From positions 1 through 36,572 of the forward strand of contig JAKBBK010000027.1 in assembly GCA_021808525.1 (NCBI GenBank): a DNA stretch of 36,572 nt. The letters run 5' to 3'. The notes beneath the pieces are model-generated. The model was not told the origin of the DNA. It did not search any database and worked only from the letters and a program-made list of their open reading frames with translations. Made by a program: the position numbers and the translations under genes. The stretch is from Pseudomonadota bacterium (GTDB taxonomy: Bacteria > Pseudomonadota > Gammaproteobacteria > Burkholderiales > Burkholderiaceae_C). Of this stretch, positions 24,893-33,291 are shown in pieces. The number at the start of each line of letters is the position of its first letter. Positions within the stretch are counted from its first letter, which is position 1.

Positions 24893-27259
24893 ATGAGCGC
24901 ATATTCCATCCCCAGGGCGACTCGTCCGGCGCTGCGCCGAGGCCGCGCAGCCACGGCATGGCTGCTTTGCACGGCCCTGGGCCTGGCGCCGCTGGCCCCC
25001 GCCGGGGCCGCGCCCCGCACGGCCCCCCGCCATGCGCGGGAGGCCGAGGCCCGGCCGCCCATGACCATCGACCTGGTCAACGCCGAGATCTCCAGCGCGG
25101 TGCAGGCCGTGGCCGCCGCCACGGGGCGCAATTTCATCGTCGACCCGCGGGTCAAGGGCCATATCTCGCTGCAGTTCAAGACCCCCGTGCCGCCGCAGCA
25201 GGTCTACCTGGCCCTGCTCACGCAGCTGCGCCTGGCCGGCTACGCGGTGGTCGAGCACGACGGGGTGTTCAAGGTCGTGCCCGAGGCCGACGCGCGCCTG
25301 CAGACCACGCCGGTGGGCGTGGGCAACCAGCTCGCTCGCATCCCCGGGCGCGGCGACCAGGTGGTCACGCAGGTGTTCGAGCTGCGCAACCAGGCCGCCA
25401 GCAACCTGCTGCCGGTGCTGCGCCCGCTGATCTCGCCCAACAACACCATCAACGTCGACCCCGGCAGCAACGCGCTGGTGATCACCGACTACGCCGACAA
25501 CCTGCGGCGCCTGGCGCGCATCATCGCCGGCCTGGACATCCCCACCGGCAGCGAGGTCGACGTGGTGCCGCTGCACTACGCGGTGGCCTCCGAGCTCGCC
25601 TCGACCCTGGACAAGCTGATCTCCCTGCAAGGCTCCTCGGACAACACCCGCGGCCTTCCGGCGCGCGCGCCGGCGCAGAACACCGGCGGGGTATCGACCT
25701 CCTCGGGCATGCGCGCGGTGGTGCTCCCCGACACCAGCAGCAACTCGCTGATCGTGCGCGCCAGCAACGGCGTGCAGCTCATGCAGATCGAGCAGATGAT
25801 CCACAAGCTCGATCGTCCGGCCGCCGACGACGGCGACGACATCCACGTGGTCTACCTGCACAACGCCTCGGCCGCCTCGCTGGCCAAGGTGCTGCAGGGC
25901 GTGCTGGCCGTCAACGCGGCCGCCGGTGGCGCCGGCGAGGGCTCGCTGCAGCAGGCCGCGCGCCAGGCCCTGGGCTCGGCGGCGGCGGGCGGGCGCTCCG
26001 ACTACTCCGGCGGCGGCATGGGCTCCAGCGGCTACTCCTCAGGCTCCGGGTCGGGCGCCTCGGGCCAGGGCAGCGGAGGCCTGGGCCACGCCCCCGACTT
26101 CGGGCCCGGCGACGAGAACCAGACGGTGGCGCTGCCGCAGGGCGGCTCGGTGTACGCGGACGTGGCGATGAACGCGCTGGTGATCAACGCGCCGCCGCCG
26201 GTGTTCCGCCAGCTCAAGGCCGTGATCAACAAGCTGGACGTGCGCCGCGCGGAGGTCTACGTCGAGGCGCTGATCGTCGAGGTCAGCGCCACCAAGGCGG
26301 CGCAGCTCGGCGTGCAGTGGGAATCGGCCCTGGGCAGCGCCACCGGCAACAACGGCATCGTCGGAGGCACCAACTTCAGCAACCTGGCCAACGGCAGCGC
26401 CAGCAACATCATCGCGCTGCAGACGGCCCTGTCCAGCGGCCAGGGGGCGGCCGCGCTGGCCAGCGGGGCCATCGCGCCCGAGCAGGGCCTGAACATCGGC
26501 ATCCTGCACAACATCGCCGGCATCACCACCCTGGGGCTGCTGGCGAACTTCATGCGCAACAACCTGGACGCCAACATCCTGTCCCAGCCGAACCTGATGA
26601 CCCTGGACAACGACACGGCCAAGATCATCGTCGGTCAGAACCTGCCTTTCCTCACCGGCTCCTACGCCCAGACGGGCTCCACCACCAACAGCGTCACGCC
26701 CTTCCAGACCTACGACCGCCAGGACGTGGGCCTGACCCTGAAGATCCGCCCCCAGATCACCGCCGGCAACGTGATCAAGCTGGACGTCTACAGCGAGAAC
26801 TCCACCGTCGCCAACCCTACGGTGACCAACGGCCAGTACATCACCGACAAGCGCTCGCTGCAGACCACGGTGCTGGTGGACAGCGGCCAGACCATCGTGC
26901 TGGGCGGGCTGATGCAGAACCAGCTCACCTACAGCCACAACAAGATCCCCGGCCTGGGCGACATTCCGGTGCTGGGCCTGCTGTTCGGCTCCAAGGCGCG
27001 CACCCTGACCAAGACCAACCTGATGGTGTTCCTGCGCCCGATCATCGTGCGCAGCCAGGCCGAGGGCACCGAGGTCAGCCGCCAGCGCTACGACTACATG
27101 CAGCGGCTGGAGCGCGGCACCCAGGCCCTGCCCTCCTTCGGCCTGCCCGAGCTGCCGGGTCCGATCCTGCCCGACCTCGGTCCGGCCGGGAATCCGGCGC
27201 CGGCGCCCGCCCCCGCGCCGCTGCCGGCGCCGGCGCCCGCGCCCTCGACCAAGCCCTGA
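24893..27259 (+). CDS. gspD: Type II secretion outer-membrane secretin
   Basis: GspD forms the 15-fold channel through the outer membrane. The 788-residue precursor has a signal peptide, then N0 (MTIDLVNAEISSAVQAVAAA) and the N1-N3 repeats with VFELRNQAASNLLPVLRPL and VVPLHYAVASELASTLDKL. The secretin core contains LLANFMRNNLDANILSQPNL, VGQNLPFLTGSYAQ and IPGLGDIPVLGLLF. A Gly/Ser-rich insertion of about 55 residues interrupts N3 (about residues 345-400). The C-terminus ends in about 25 residues of Pro/Ala repeats, where many secretins carry a pilotin-binding S domain; no pilotin is seen nearby. The Shine-Dalgarno sequence before the ATG is weak. Confidence 0.97.
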   Translation: MSAYSIPRATRPALRRGRAATAWLLCTALGLAPLAPAGAAPRTAPRHAREAEARPPMTIDLVNAEISSAVQAVAAATGRNFIVDPRVKGHISLQFKTPVPPQQVYLALLTQLRLAGYAVVEHDGVFKVVPEADARLQTTPVGVGNQLARIPGRGDQVVTQVFELRNQAASNLLPVLRPLISPNNTINVDPGSNALVITDYADNLRRLARIIAGLDIPTGSEVDVVPLHYAVASELASTLDKLISLQGSSDNTRGLPARAPAQNTGGVSTSSGMRAVVLPDTSSNSLIVRASNGVQLMQIEQMIHKLDRPAADDGDDIHVVYLHNASAASLAKVLQGVLAVNAAAGGAGEGSLQQAARQALGSAAAGGRSDYSGGGMGSSGYSSGSGSGASGQGSGGLGHAPDFGPGDENQTVALPQGGSVYADVAMNALVINAPPPVFRQLKAVINKLDVRRAEVYVEALIVEVSATKAAQLGVQWESALGSATGNNGIVGGTNFSNLANGSASNIIALQTALSSGQGAAALASGAIAPEQGLNIGILHNIAGITTLGLLANFMRNNLDANILSQPNLMTLDNDTAKIIVGQNLPFLTGSYAQTGSTTNSVTPFQTYDRQDVGLTLKIRPQITAGNVIKLDVYSENSTVANPTVTNGQYITDKRSLQTTVLVDSGQTIVLGGLMQNQLTYSHNKIPGLGDIPVLGLLFGSKARTLTKTNLMVFLRPIIVRSQAEGTEVSRQRYDYMQRLERGTQALPSFGLPELPGPILPDLGPAGNPAPAPAPAPLPAPAPAPSTKP

Positions 27260-27274
27260 GCCCCGGAGCCGGCG

Positions 27275-28699
27275 ATGTCCGCACGCTACCCGCTGCCCTA
27301 CGCCTTCTGCCGCGACCAGGCACTGCTGGCCGAGCGCGAGGGCGAGGACCTGATGCTGTGGATCAGCGAGTCCACGCGCGCCGCAGGCATGGCCGAGGTG
27401 CAGCGCCAGCATCGCGTGCGCGAGGTGCAGCGCATCGCGCAGGACGAGCTGCTCGAGCGCATCGGCGCCGCCTACGCGCAACGCGACGGCAGCGCCGCCG
27501 AGGTGGTCAGCGAGGTCGAGGGCGACGTCGACCTCTCGCGCCTGCTGCAGGACCTGCCCGCGGTGGAGGACCTGCTGGAGACGGCCGACGACGCGCCGAT
27601 CATCCGCATGCTCAACGCGCTGTTCACCCAGGCCGCGCGCGACGGCGCCAGCGACATCCACGTCGAGCCCTTCGAGACCTTCTCGGTGGTGCGCTTCCGC
27701 GTCGACGGCACGCTGCACGACGTGGTGCGGCCGAACAAGGCGCTGCACGCGGCGCTGATCTCCCGCGTGAAGATCCTGGCCCAGCTGGACATCGCCGAGA
27801 AGCGCCTGCCGCAGGACGGACGCATCTCCCTGCGCATCGGCGGGCGCGCGCTGGACGTTCGCGTGTCCACGCTGCCCTGCGCGCATGGCGAACGCGCGGT
27901 GCTTCGCCTGCTGGACAAATCGGCCGCGCGCCTGGACCTGCGCGCGGTGGGCATGTCGGCCCCCATGCTCGAGCGCTTCGACGCGCTGGTGCGCCACCCC
28001 CACGGCCTGCTGCTGGTGACCGGCCCGACCGGCAGCGGCAAGACCACCACGCTGTACTCGACCCTGGCGCGCCTGGACTCGGCCGAGCTCAACATCATGA
28101 CCGTCGAGGACCCGGTGGAATACGACCTCCCCGGCATCGGGCAGACCCAGGTCAACCCGCGCATCGACCTGAGTTTCGCGCGGGCGCTGCGCGCCATCCT
28201 GCGCCAGGACCCGGACATCGTGATGATCGGCGAGATCCGCGACTTCGAGACCGCGCAGATCGCCATCCAGGCCTCGCTGACCGGGCACCTGGTGCTGGCC
28301 ACCCTGCACACCAATGATTCGCCCTCGGCCGTCACGCGCCTGATCGACATGGGGGTCGAGCCCTTCCTGCTCGCCTCCTCCCTGCTGGGCGTGCTGGCCC
28401 AGCGCCTGGTGCGCATGCTGTGCGCGCAATGCCGCAAGCCCTCGCCCGAGGGCACCGGCTTCGTCGCAGACGGCTGTCCGGCCTGCAACCACACCGGCTA
28501 CCGCGGCCGCACGGGCGTGTTCGAGCTGCTCGAGGCCGACGATGCGCTGCGCGCCGCGGTGCACGAGCAGGCGGCCGAGGCCGAGCTGCGCCGCCTGGCC
28601 ACCGCCGCCGGCATGCGCAACATGCGCGAGGACGGCATGCGCTGGGTGGAGTCGGGCCAGACCTCGCTGGCTGAACTGATGCGCGTGACCCGCGAATAA
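27275..28699 (+). CDS. gspE: Type II secretion ATPase
   Basis: GspE is the cytoplasmic hexameric ATPase that powers the pseudopilus. The 474-residue protein has a short N-terminal GspL-binding region and the N2 domain (DGASDIHVEPFE). The RecA-like core has Walker A GPTGSGKT (250-257), the Asp box TVEDPVEYDLPG, Walker B DPDIVMIGEIRD (312-323) and the His box TGHLVLATLHTND. A tetracysteine zinc finger (CAQC and CPAC) identifies it as GspE rather than PilT. The start follows gspD by 15 bases, and gspF begins 16 bases after it. Confidence 0.97.
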   Translation: MSARYPLPYAFCRDQALLAEREGEDLMLWISESTRAAGMAEVQRQHRVREVQRIAQDELLERIGAAYAQRDGSAAEVVSEVEGDVDLSRLLQDLPAVEDLLETADDAPIIRMLNALFTQAARDGASDIHVEPFETFSVVRFRVDGTLHDVVRPNKALHAALISRVKILAQLDIAEKRLPQDGRISLRIGGRALDVRVSTLPCAHGERAVLRLLDKSAARLDLRAVGMSAPMLERFDALVRHPHGLLLVTGPTGSGKTTTLYSTLARLDSAELNIMTVEDPVEYDLPGIGQTQVNPRIDLSFARALRAILRQDPDIVMIGEIRDFETAQIAIQASLTGHLVLATLHTNDSPSAVTRLIDMGVEPFLLASSLLGVLAQRLVRMLCAQCRKPSPEGTGFVADGCPACNHTGYRGRTGVFELLEADDALRAAVHEQAAEAELRRLATAAGMRNMREDGMRWVESGQTSLAELMRVTRE

Positions 28700-28715
28700 C
28701 CCGGAGCACGCCGCC

Positions 28716-29930
28716 ATGCCCGCCTACCGTTTCGTCGCGCTGGACGCGGCCGCCGCCGAACAGCGCGGCGTGCTGGAAGCCGACAGCGCGCGCGGCGCCC
28801 GCTCGCTGCTGCGTTCGCGCGGTCTGATTCCCCTGCAGGTGGACGCCATCGCCGCCGAGGGCGCGCCGGTGGGGGCGCGGCGCTTCGCGCGCCGGCGCAT
28901 GAACGCGCAGGAGCTGGCGCTGCTGACCCGCCAGCTCTCGGGGCTGCTGGTGTCCGGTCTGCCCCTGGAGCGCGCGCTGGGGGCGCTGGCCGAGGATGCC
29001 GACCGCGCCGACCTGGCCGACCTGCTGCAGGCGGTGAAAAGCGAGGTCGGCGGCGGGCACAGCCTCAGCGCGGCGCTGTCGCGCCATCCGCGCGAGTTCT
29101 CCGACGTGTACCGGGCGCTGGTGTCGGCCGGCGAGGACAGCGGCGACCTGGGCGCGGTGCTGGGCAGCCTGGCCGATTACCTGGAGAGCAGCCAGCAGCT
29201 GCGCTCCAAGCTGCTGCAGGCGGTGGCCTATCCGGTGATCGTCGTGCTGGTGGCCATCGCCGTGGTCACGCTGCTGCTCACCTACGTGGTGCCGCAGGTG
29301 GTGGGGGTGTTCCAGGGCGCGCACCAGAAACTCCCCCTGCTGACGGTGATGCTCATCGCCCTCAGCGGTTTCATCCGCCACTGGGGCTGGCTGCTGGCGC
29401 TGGTGCTGGCCGGCGCGGCGCTGTTGCTGCGCCAGGCGCTGCGCGTGCCCGGGCCGCGCGCGGCGGTGCACGCGGCGCTGCTGCGGGTCCCGCAGCTGGG
29501 CCGCCTGGTGCGCGGGCTGAACACGGCGCGCTTCGCCTCCACGCTGGCCATTCTCAGCGGCGCCGGGGTGCCCATCCTGCGCGCGCTGCAGGCGGCCATC
29601 GACACCGTATCGAACAGCGTGCTCAAGGCCGATGCGCAGGAGGCGCTTGCACTGGTGCGCGAGGGTTCCTCGCTGGCCTCGGCGTTGAGCCTGCACCGGC
29701 GCTACCCGCCGGTGCTCATCACCTTCATCCGCCTGGGAGAGCAGACGGGCACGCTGCCCGAGATGCTGCAGCGCGCGGCCGCGCAGCACGCGCAGGAAGT
29801 CCAGCGCCGCGCCTTCACCCTGGTCACCATCCTCGAGCCGCTGCTGATCCTGGGCATGGGCCTGATGGTCATGACCATCGTGCTGGCGGTGATGCTGCCC
29901 ATCATCCAGATGAACAACCTGGTGAAGTAG
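28716..29930 (+). CDS. gspF: Type II secretion inner-membrane platform protein GspF
   Basis: The 404-residue protein has two repeated cytoplasmic GspF domains (ELALLTRQLSGLLVSGLPLE, then TARFASTLAILSGAGVPILR). Three membrane spans are visible (around 168-195, 217-240 and 371-397). The PVIVVLVAIAVVTLLLTYVV segment is the first span. It is the polytopic core of the platform, with gspE before it and gspC seven bases after. Confidence 0.97.
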   Translation: MPAYRFVALDAAAAEQRGVLEADSARGARSLLRSRGLIPLQVDAIAAEGAPVGARRFARRRMNAQELALLTRQLSGLLVSGLPLERALGALAEDADRADLADLLQAVKSEVGGGHSLSAALSRHPREFSDVYRALVSAGEDSGDLGAVLGSLADYLESSQQLRSKLLQAVAYPVIVVLVAIAVVTLLLTYVVPQVVGVFQGAHQKLPLLTVMLIALSGFIRHWGWLLALVLAGAALLLRQALRVPGPRAAVHAALLRVPQLGRLVRGLNTARFASTLAILSGAGVPILRALQAAIDTVSNSVLKADAQEALALVREGSSLASALSLHRRYPPVLITFIRLGEQTGTLPEMLQRAAAQHAQEVQRRAFTLVTILEPLLILGMGLMVMTIVLAVMLPIIQMNNLVK

Positions 29931-29937
29931 ACGCGCC

Positions 29938-30513
29938 ATGGCCATGACTCCAGCTTCCATGCCCGGCCGCAGGCACCTGGATCGGGCGCGCCTGGCGGCC
30001 GTGCTGGCCGCCAACCTGCTGGCCCTGGCCTGCGCCAGCGTGGCCGTGCACTGGGGCCTGCGCATCTGGCGCGCCGCCCGGGAGACTCCGTCCGCGCCGC
30101 TGGCGATGCCCGACTGGAACGCCCTGGCGGCCCGGGCCGCGGGCCTGTACCCGGCGCCGCATGTCGTCGCGGCTTCCACGCGCTTTCGGCTGTGGGGCGT
30201 GATCGGCGGCGGGGCCAAGGCCGGCGCGGCGCTGATCGGCATCGACGGCAGGGCGCCGCAAGCCTACCCGGCGGGGGCCCTGGTGATCGACGGCGTGCGC
30301 CTCGTGGACACCGGCTTCGGCCAGGCCGTGCTGCTGCGCAACGGCGTGCGCGAGGTGCTGCGCACCAGCCCGGACGCGGCCCCGCTCGCGGTGCCGCAGG
30401 CCTCGCCGGCCGGCGAGGCCTGGCCGGCGGAGGGGCGCTCGGTGCAATACGGCGGGGACTCGCCGGCCGCCGAAGCCGCCGCGTTGCGCCGATCCCTGCA
30501 ACGCCCGGACTGA
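29938..30513 (+). CDS. gspC: Type II secretion clamp protein GspC, operon copy
   Basis: The 191-residue protein has an N-terminal membrane segment (LAAVLAANLLALACASVAVH) and the HR domain STRFRLWGVIGGGAKAGAAL followed by GVRLVDTGFGQAV. No PDZ or coiled-coil domain follows, which makes it a short GspC. It starts seven bases after gspF and ends the main operon. It is paralogous to the divergent protein at 18267-18914; which of the two docks with GspD cannot be told from sequence. Confidence 0.9.
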   Translation: MAMTPASMPGRRHLDRARLAAVLAANLLALACASVAVHWGLRIWRAARETPSAPLAMPDWNALAARAAGLYPAPHVVAASTRFRLWGVIGGGAKAGAALIGIDGRAPQAYPAGALVIDGVRLVDTGFGQAVLLRNGVREVLRTSPDAAPLAVPQASPAGEAWPAEGRSVQYGGDSPAAEAAALRRSLQRPD

Positions 30514-30590
30514 GTCCGGGGCCTGAGCGCAGGCTCCCGCCGCGGCCGGCCTCCCCCGCGGTCGAGGGGTACGGGCCCTCCAGGCCGGCC

Positions 30591-30624
30591 GTGTCATCAA
30601 ATCGTCTCGCGGACATCCTACAAA
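30591..30624 (+). promoter_or_regulatory. Possible Pho box and -10 for phosphoesterase gene
   Basis: GTGTCAT (30591-30597) matches 6 of 7 bases of the PhoB half-site CTGTCAT. After the standard four-base spacer comes a weaker half-site TCGTCTC (30602-30608). A -10-like TACAAA lies ten bases further on (30619-30624), the spacing found at PhoB-activated promoters. The leader to the ATG would be about 60 bases. Only one half-site is strong. Confidence 0.4.
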
Positions 30625-30689
30625 GCGTGTCTGGCGCAACTCCTTGCAACAAGCGCCATCGCTTTGCCACCCCTTTTCCGAGGACGACC

Positions 30690-31952
30690 ATGAACCGCAA
30701 GACCCTCGCCGCGCTCGTCGGCGCCTGTTTCCTGGCCTGCGCCACCGCGCAAGCCGACCAGGGCCCCGTGCCCGCCGGCGTTCCCCACCTGGACCATGTC
30801 TGGGTGATCATGATGGAAAACCAGCCCATGAACGCCGAGGTGGGCAACCCCGACGTTCCCTACATCAACCAGCTGTACCGCAGCGCCAACGTCGCCACCA
30901 ACTACTACGGGGTCGGCCACCCCAGCCTGACCAATTACCTGGAAGTCGTCGGCGGCTCCAACTTCGGCGTGCGCAGCGACAACATGCCCGACTGGCACAA
31001 CGCCGGCTGCTCGCCCAACATCGCCACCGGCGTGCCCAACCTCGACGTGGCGGCGCCTGCGGGCCAGCCCACGGTGATCTGCCCCATCCAGGGTTCCGGT
31101 GTCGACGCGGCGACCCCGGCCATCGACTATGTCAACGAGGTCTACCCCGTGGGCTCCGGCGTGCCCGGCAATCCCGCCACCGGCTCCTGGGACCTGGACG
31201 GCAAGGTCGGCTACGCCGCCGCCCCGACGGTGGGCAAGACCATCGCCGAACAGCTCATGCAGGCCGGCAAGTCCTGGAAGAGCTACCAGGAAGACCTGCC
31301 GCTGGCCGGCGCCGACAACGTCAATTACAGCGACGGCGTGTTCGTCAACGGCAACGACAGCGGCTCGCTGCTGAGCCAGCCCACCCCGGGCGGCAGCATG
31401 GTGCAGCTGTACGCGGCCAAGCATGATCCCTTCGTGTATTTCCGCGACATCCAGGAAAGCCCGGCGCTGCGCAACAACATCGTCGGCTTCGACGGGCCCC
31501 GCGGCCTGTACGCCGACTTGCGCAGCGGCCAGGTGCCGAACTTCTCCTTCATCGCCCCCAATCAGTGCAATGACCAGCACGGCCGCGGCAACGCGGGTGC
31601 GGATTGCACCGGACCGGCCTTGATGTACCGCGGCGACGCGATGCTGCGCAAGCTGGTGCAGTCCATCCAGGCCTCGCCGGCCTGGGAGCATGGCCACAAC
31701 GCCATCGTTGTGACCTGGGACGAGAACGATTACGGCGTCAACGAGCCCAACAAGGTGCTGACCCTGGTGATCAACAACCACCGCGCCCCGCGCGTGGTCG
31801 ACAACACCTTCTACAGCCACTTCTCGCTGCTGCGCACCCTGGAAGGCGGCATGGGCCTGCCCTGCCTGAACCACGCCTGCGATGCCGGCACGGCGGTGAT
31901 GAGCCCGCTGTTCGCCGGTGGCGAGCGCGATCGCGACCACGATCGGCGCTGA
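30690..31952 (+). CDS. Secreted phosphoesterase (acid phosphatase/phospholipase C family)
   Basis: The 420-residue precursor has a Sec signal peptide (KTLAALVGACFLACATAQA). Motifs of the PF04185 phosphoesterase family (AcpA, phospholipase C) follow in order: VWVIMMENQP (Glu43-Asn44), GVGHPSLTNYL (His77-Ser79), PNQCNDQHG, VTWDENDYG and YSHFSLLRTLEGG. In the family these bind the metals and carry the nucleophile. It should hydrolyse phosphomonoesters or phosphodiesters outside the cytoplasm. Relatives in Pseudomonas and Burkholderia are exported by type II secretion, and this gene sits 176 bp after the gsp operon, so cargo status is a reasonable inference. GAGGA lies about six bases before the ATG. 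The C-terminal Arg/Asp-rich tail GGERDRDHDRR is unusual. Confidence 0.9.
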   Translation: MNRKTLAALVGACFLACATAQADQGPVPAGVPHLDHVWVIMMENQPMNAEVGNPDVPYINQLYRSANVATNYYGVGHPSLTNYLEVVGGSNFGVRSDNMPDWHNAGCSPNIATGVPNLDVAAPAGQPTVICPIQGSGVDAATPAIDYVNEVYPVGSGVPGNPATGSWDLDGKVGYAAAPTVGKTIAEQLMQAGKSWKSYQEDLPLAGADNVNYSDGVFVNGNDSGSLLSQPTPGGSMVQLYAAKHDPFVYFRDIQESPALRNNIVGFDGPRGLYADLRSGQVPNFSFIAPNQCNDQHGRGNAGADCTGPALMYRGDAMLRKLVQSIQASPAWEHGHNAIVVTWDENDYGVNEPNKVLTLVINNHRAPRVVDNTFYSHFSLLRTLEGGMGLPCLNHACDAGTAVMSPLFAGGERDRDHDRR

Positions 31953-32118
31953 GCTCGATGCGGCCGGCCCCCGCGGCCGCGTCGACTCGCCGGGCCGGCG
32001 CCGCCGCGCCAGCCCGGCCATGCCCTGAGCCGCGGCACCCCGCCGCGGCCGCCCAGGCCGAGCCCGGGCGGGCGATCCGTTAAGCTCGACGCCACTTGCC
32101 CGAACCAGGTGCGCCGCC

Positions 32119-33078
32119 ATGAGCCAGCCCGACCCGCCCGCAGCCGAAGCCCCCGCGCCACCGGAGAAACTGGTGGTGGCCATCTCCTCGCGCGCGCTGT
32201 TCGATTTCGAGGAGGAAAACCTGGTGTTCGAGACGGCCGACGACACGGCCTACATGCAGTTGCAACTCGAGCGCCTGGACGTTCCGGCCTCGCCTGGCGT
32301 GGCCCTGCAACTGGTGCGCAAGCTGCTGGCCTTCAACACCAGCGACGCCGACCGCGACCGCGTGGAGGTGGTGCTGCTGTCGCGCAACGACCCGGTGTCG
32401 GGGTTGCGGGTGTTCCGCTCCGCCCGTCACCACGCCACCGCCATCGAGCGCGGGGTGTTCACCCGCGGGCGCCCGCCCTACCACTACCTGCACGCACTGG
32501 GGGCCAAGCTGTTCCTGTCGGCCAACACCGATGACGTGCGCGCGGCGCTCGCCGCCGGCTTTCCCGCAGCCCAGGTGTACCCGCAGTCGGTGCGTGCCGG
32601 CGAGGCGCACCCGCAGGAGGTGCGTATCGCCTTCGACGGCGACGCCGTGCTGTTCTCCGACGAGGCCGAGCGCGTGTACCAGCGCGAGGGCCTGCCCGGC
32701 TTCACGCGCCACGAGACGCGCAAGGCCTCGCTGCCGCTGCCGCCCGGCCCCTTCAAGCCGCTGCTGGAGGCACTGCACAGGCTGCAGCACGCCGCCAGCA
32801 GCGGCGCCACCTCCATGCGCCTGCGCACCGCGCTGGTCACCGCGCGCAGTTCCCCCGCGCACGAGCGCGCGGTGCGCACCCTGATGGCCTGGAACATCGC
32901 CATCGACGAGGCCATGTTCCTCGGCGGCCTGGACAAGGGCCCCTTCCTGCGCGAGTTCCAGCCGGACTTCTTTTTCGACGACCAGACCCGCCACGTCGAG
33001 TCCGCGGCGCGCCACGTCCCCGCCGGCCGGGTGCATTCCGGGGTGCACGACCAGGCGGCCGGCCGGAAGTTGCGATAA
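32119..33078 (+). CDS. Cytosolic 5'-nucleotidase
   Basis: The 319-residue protein matches the PF06189 5'-nucleotidase family. The N-terminal KLVVAISSRALFDFEEENLV begins the fold, with VEVVLLSRNDPVSGLRVF, the LHALGAKLFLSANTDDVRAA block and RIAFDGDAVLFSDEAERVY carrying the Asp residues of a HAD-like active site. The C-terminus has WNIAIDEAMFLGGLDKGPFL and DFFFDDQTRHVE. It would dephosphorylate nucleoside 5'-monophosphates in the cytoplasm. The leading 15 residues are Pro/Ala-rich. It stands alone between the phosphoesterase gene and the trp leader; its stop codon lies inside the likely trp -10 element. Confidence 0.9.
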   Translation: MSQPDPPAAEAPAPPEKLVVAISSRALFDFEEENLVFETADDTAYMQLQLERLDVPASPGVALQLVRKLLAFNTSDADRDRVEVVLLSRNDPVSGLRVFRSARHHATAIERGVFTRGRPPYHYLHALGAKLFLSANTDDVRAALAAGFPAAQVYPQSVRAGEAHPQEVRIAFDGDAVLFSDEAERVYQREGLPGFTRHETRKASLPLPPGPFKPLLEALHRLQHAASSGATSMRLRTALVTARSSPAHERAVRTLMAWNIAIDEAMFLGGLDKGPFLREFQPDFFFDDQTRHVESAARHVPAGRVHSGVHDQAAGRKLR

Positions 33079-33086
33079 TCACGCTC

Positions 33087-33182
33087 ATGCAAGCTTGGCT
33101 CCCGCTCCCGCACGCTCCCGCGCAGCCCGCGTGGCGCAGCGCCGTGGGGGAGGCCTGGCCCTGGCGCAAGCCAGCCGCCTGA
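33087..33182 (+). CDS. trpL: Candidate trp operon leader peptide
   Basis: A 31-codon frame starts nine bases after the nucleotidase stop and encodes four tryptophans (codons 4, 16, 24 and 26), two of them separated by one residue (AWPWRK). It begins next to a -10-like GATAAT at 33074-33079, so it could be translated from a nearly leaderless RNA; there is no Shine-Dalgarno sequence at normal spacing. Tryptophan-rich leader peptides sense charged tRNA-Trp in transcription attenuation, and trpG-D-C follow directly. GC-rich DNA makes chance TGG codons fairly common, so the assignment needs comparison with relatives. Confidence 0.5.
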   Translation: MQAWLPLPHAPAQPAWRSAVGEAWPWRKPAA

Positions 33183-33283
33183 ACGAATCCCCCTCCCCCG
33201 CCTTGCCGCCCGCACCGGGCGGCCCCTCGGCGCGCGCCGGCCGCGACATCGCGTGCGGCGCCGCGCGGCGCAGACTCCGGAGT
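33146..33283 (+). other. Possible trp attenuator RNA structures
   Basis: Several mutually placed helices can be drawn. CTGGC-GCAA-GCCAG (33161-33174) is a GNRA hairpin containing the Trp-26 codon. GGGGGAGG (33146-33153) pairs perfectly with CCTCCCCC (33192-33199) across the end of the leader frame. GCCGCCCG with CGGGCGGC (33205-33223) is a strong hairpin after it. ACTCCGGAGT (33274-33283) is a palindrome that encloses the trpG Shine-Dalgarno GGAG. No T-run follows the strong hairpin, so intrinsic termination is not shown. Rho-dependent or translational control would be alternatives. Confidence 0.35.
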
Positions 33284-33291
33284 GTCACGCC

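Noticed and set aside
33205-33223. Hairpin GCCGCCCG-CAC-CGGGCGGC as an intrinsic trp terminator
   Set aside because: The stem is strong but no T-run follows, so I listed it only as a possible attenuator structure.
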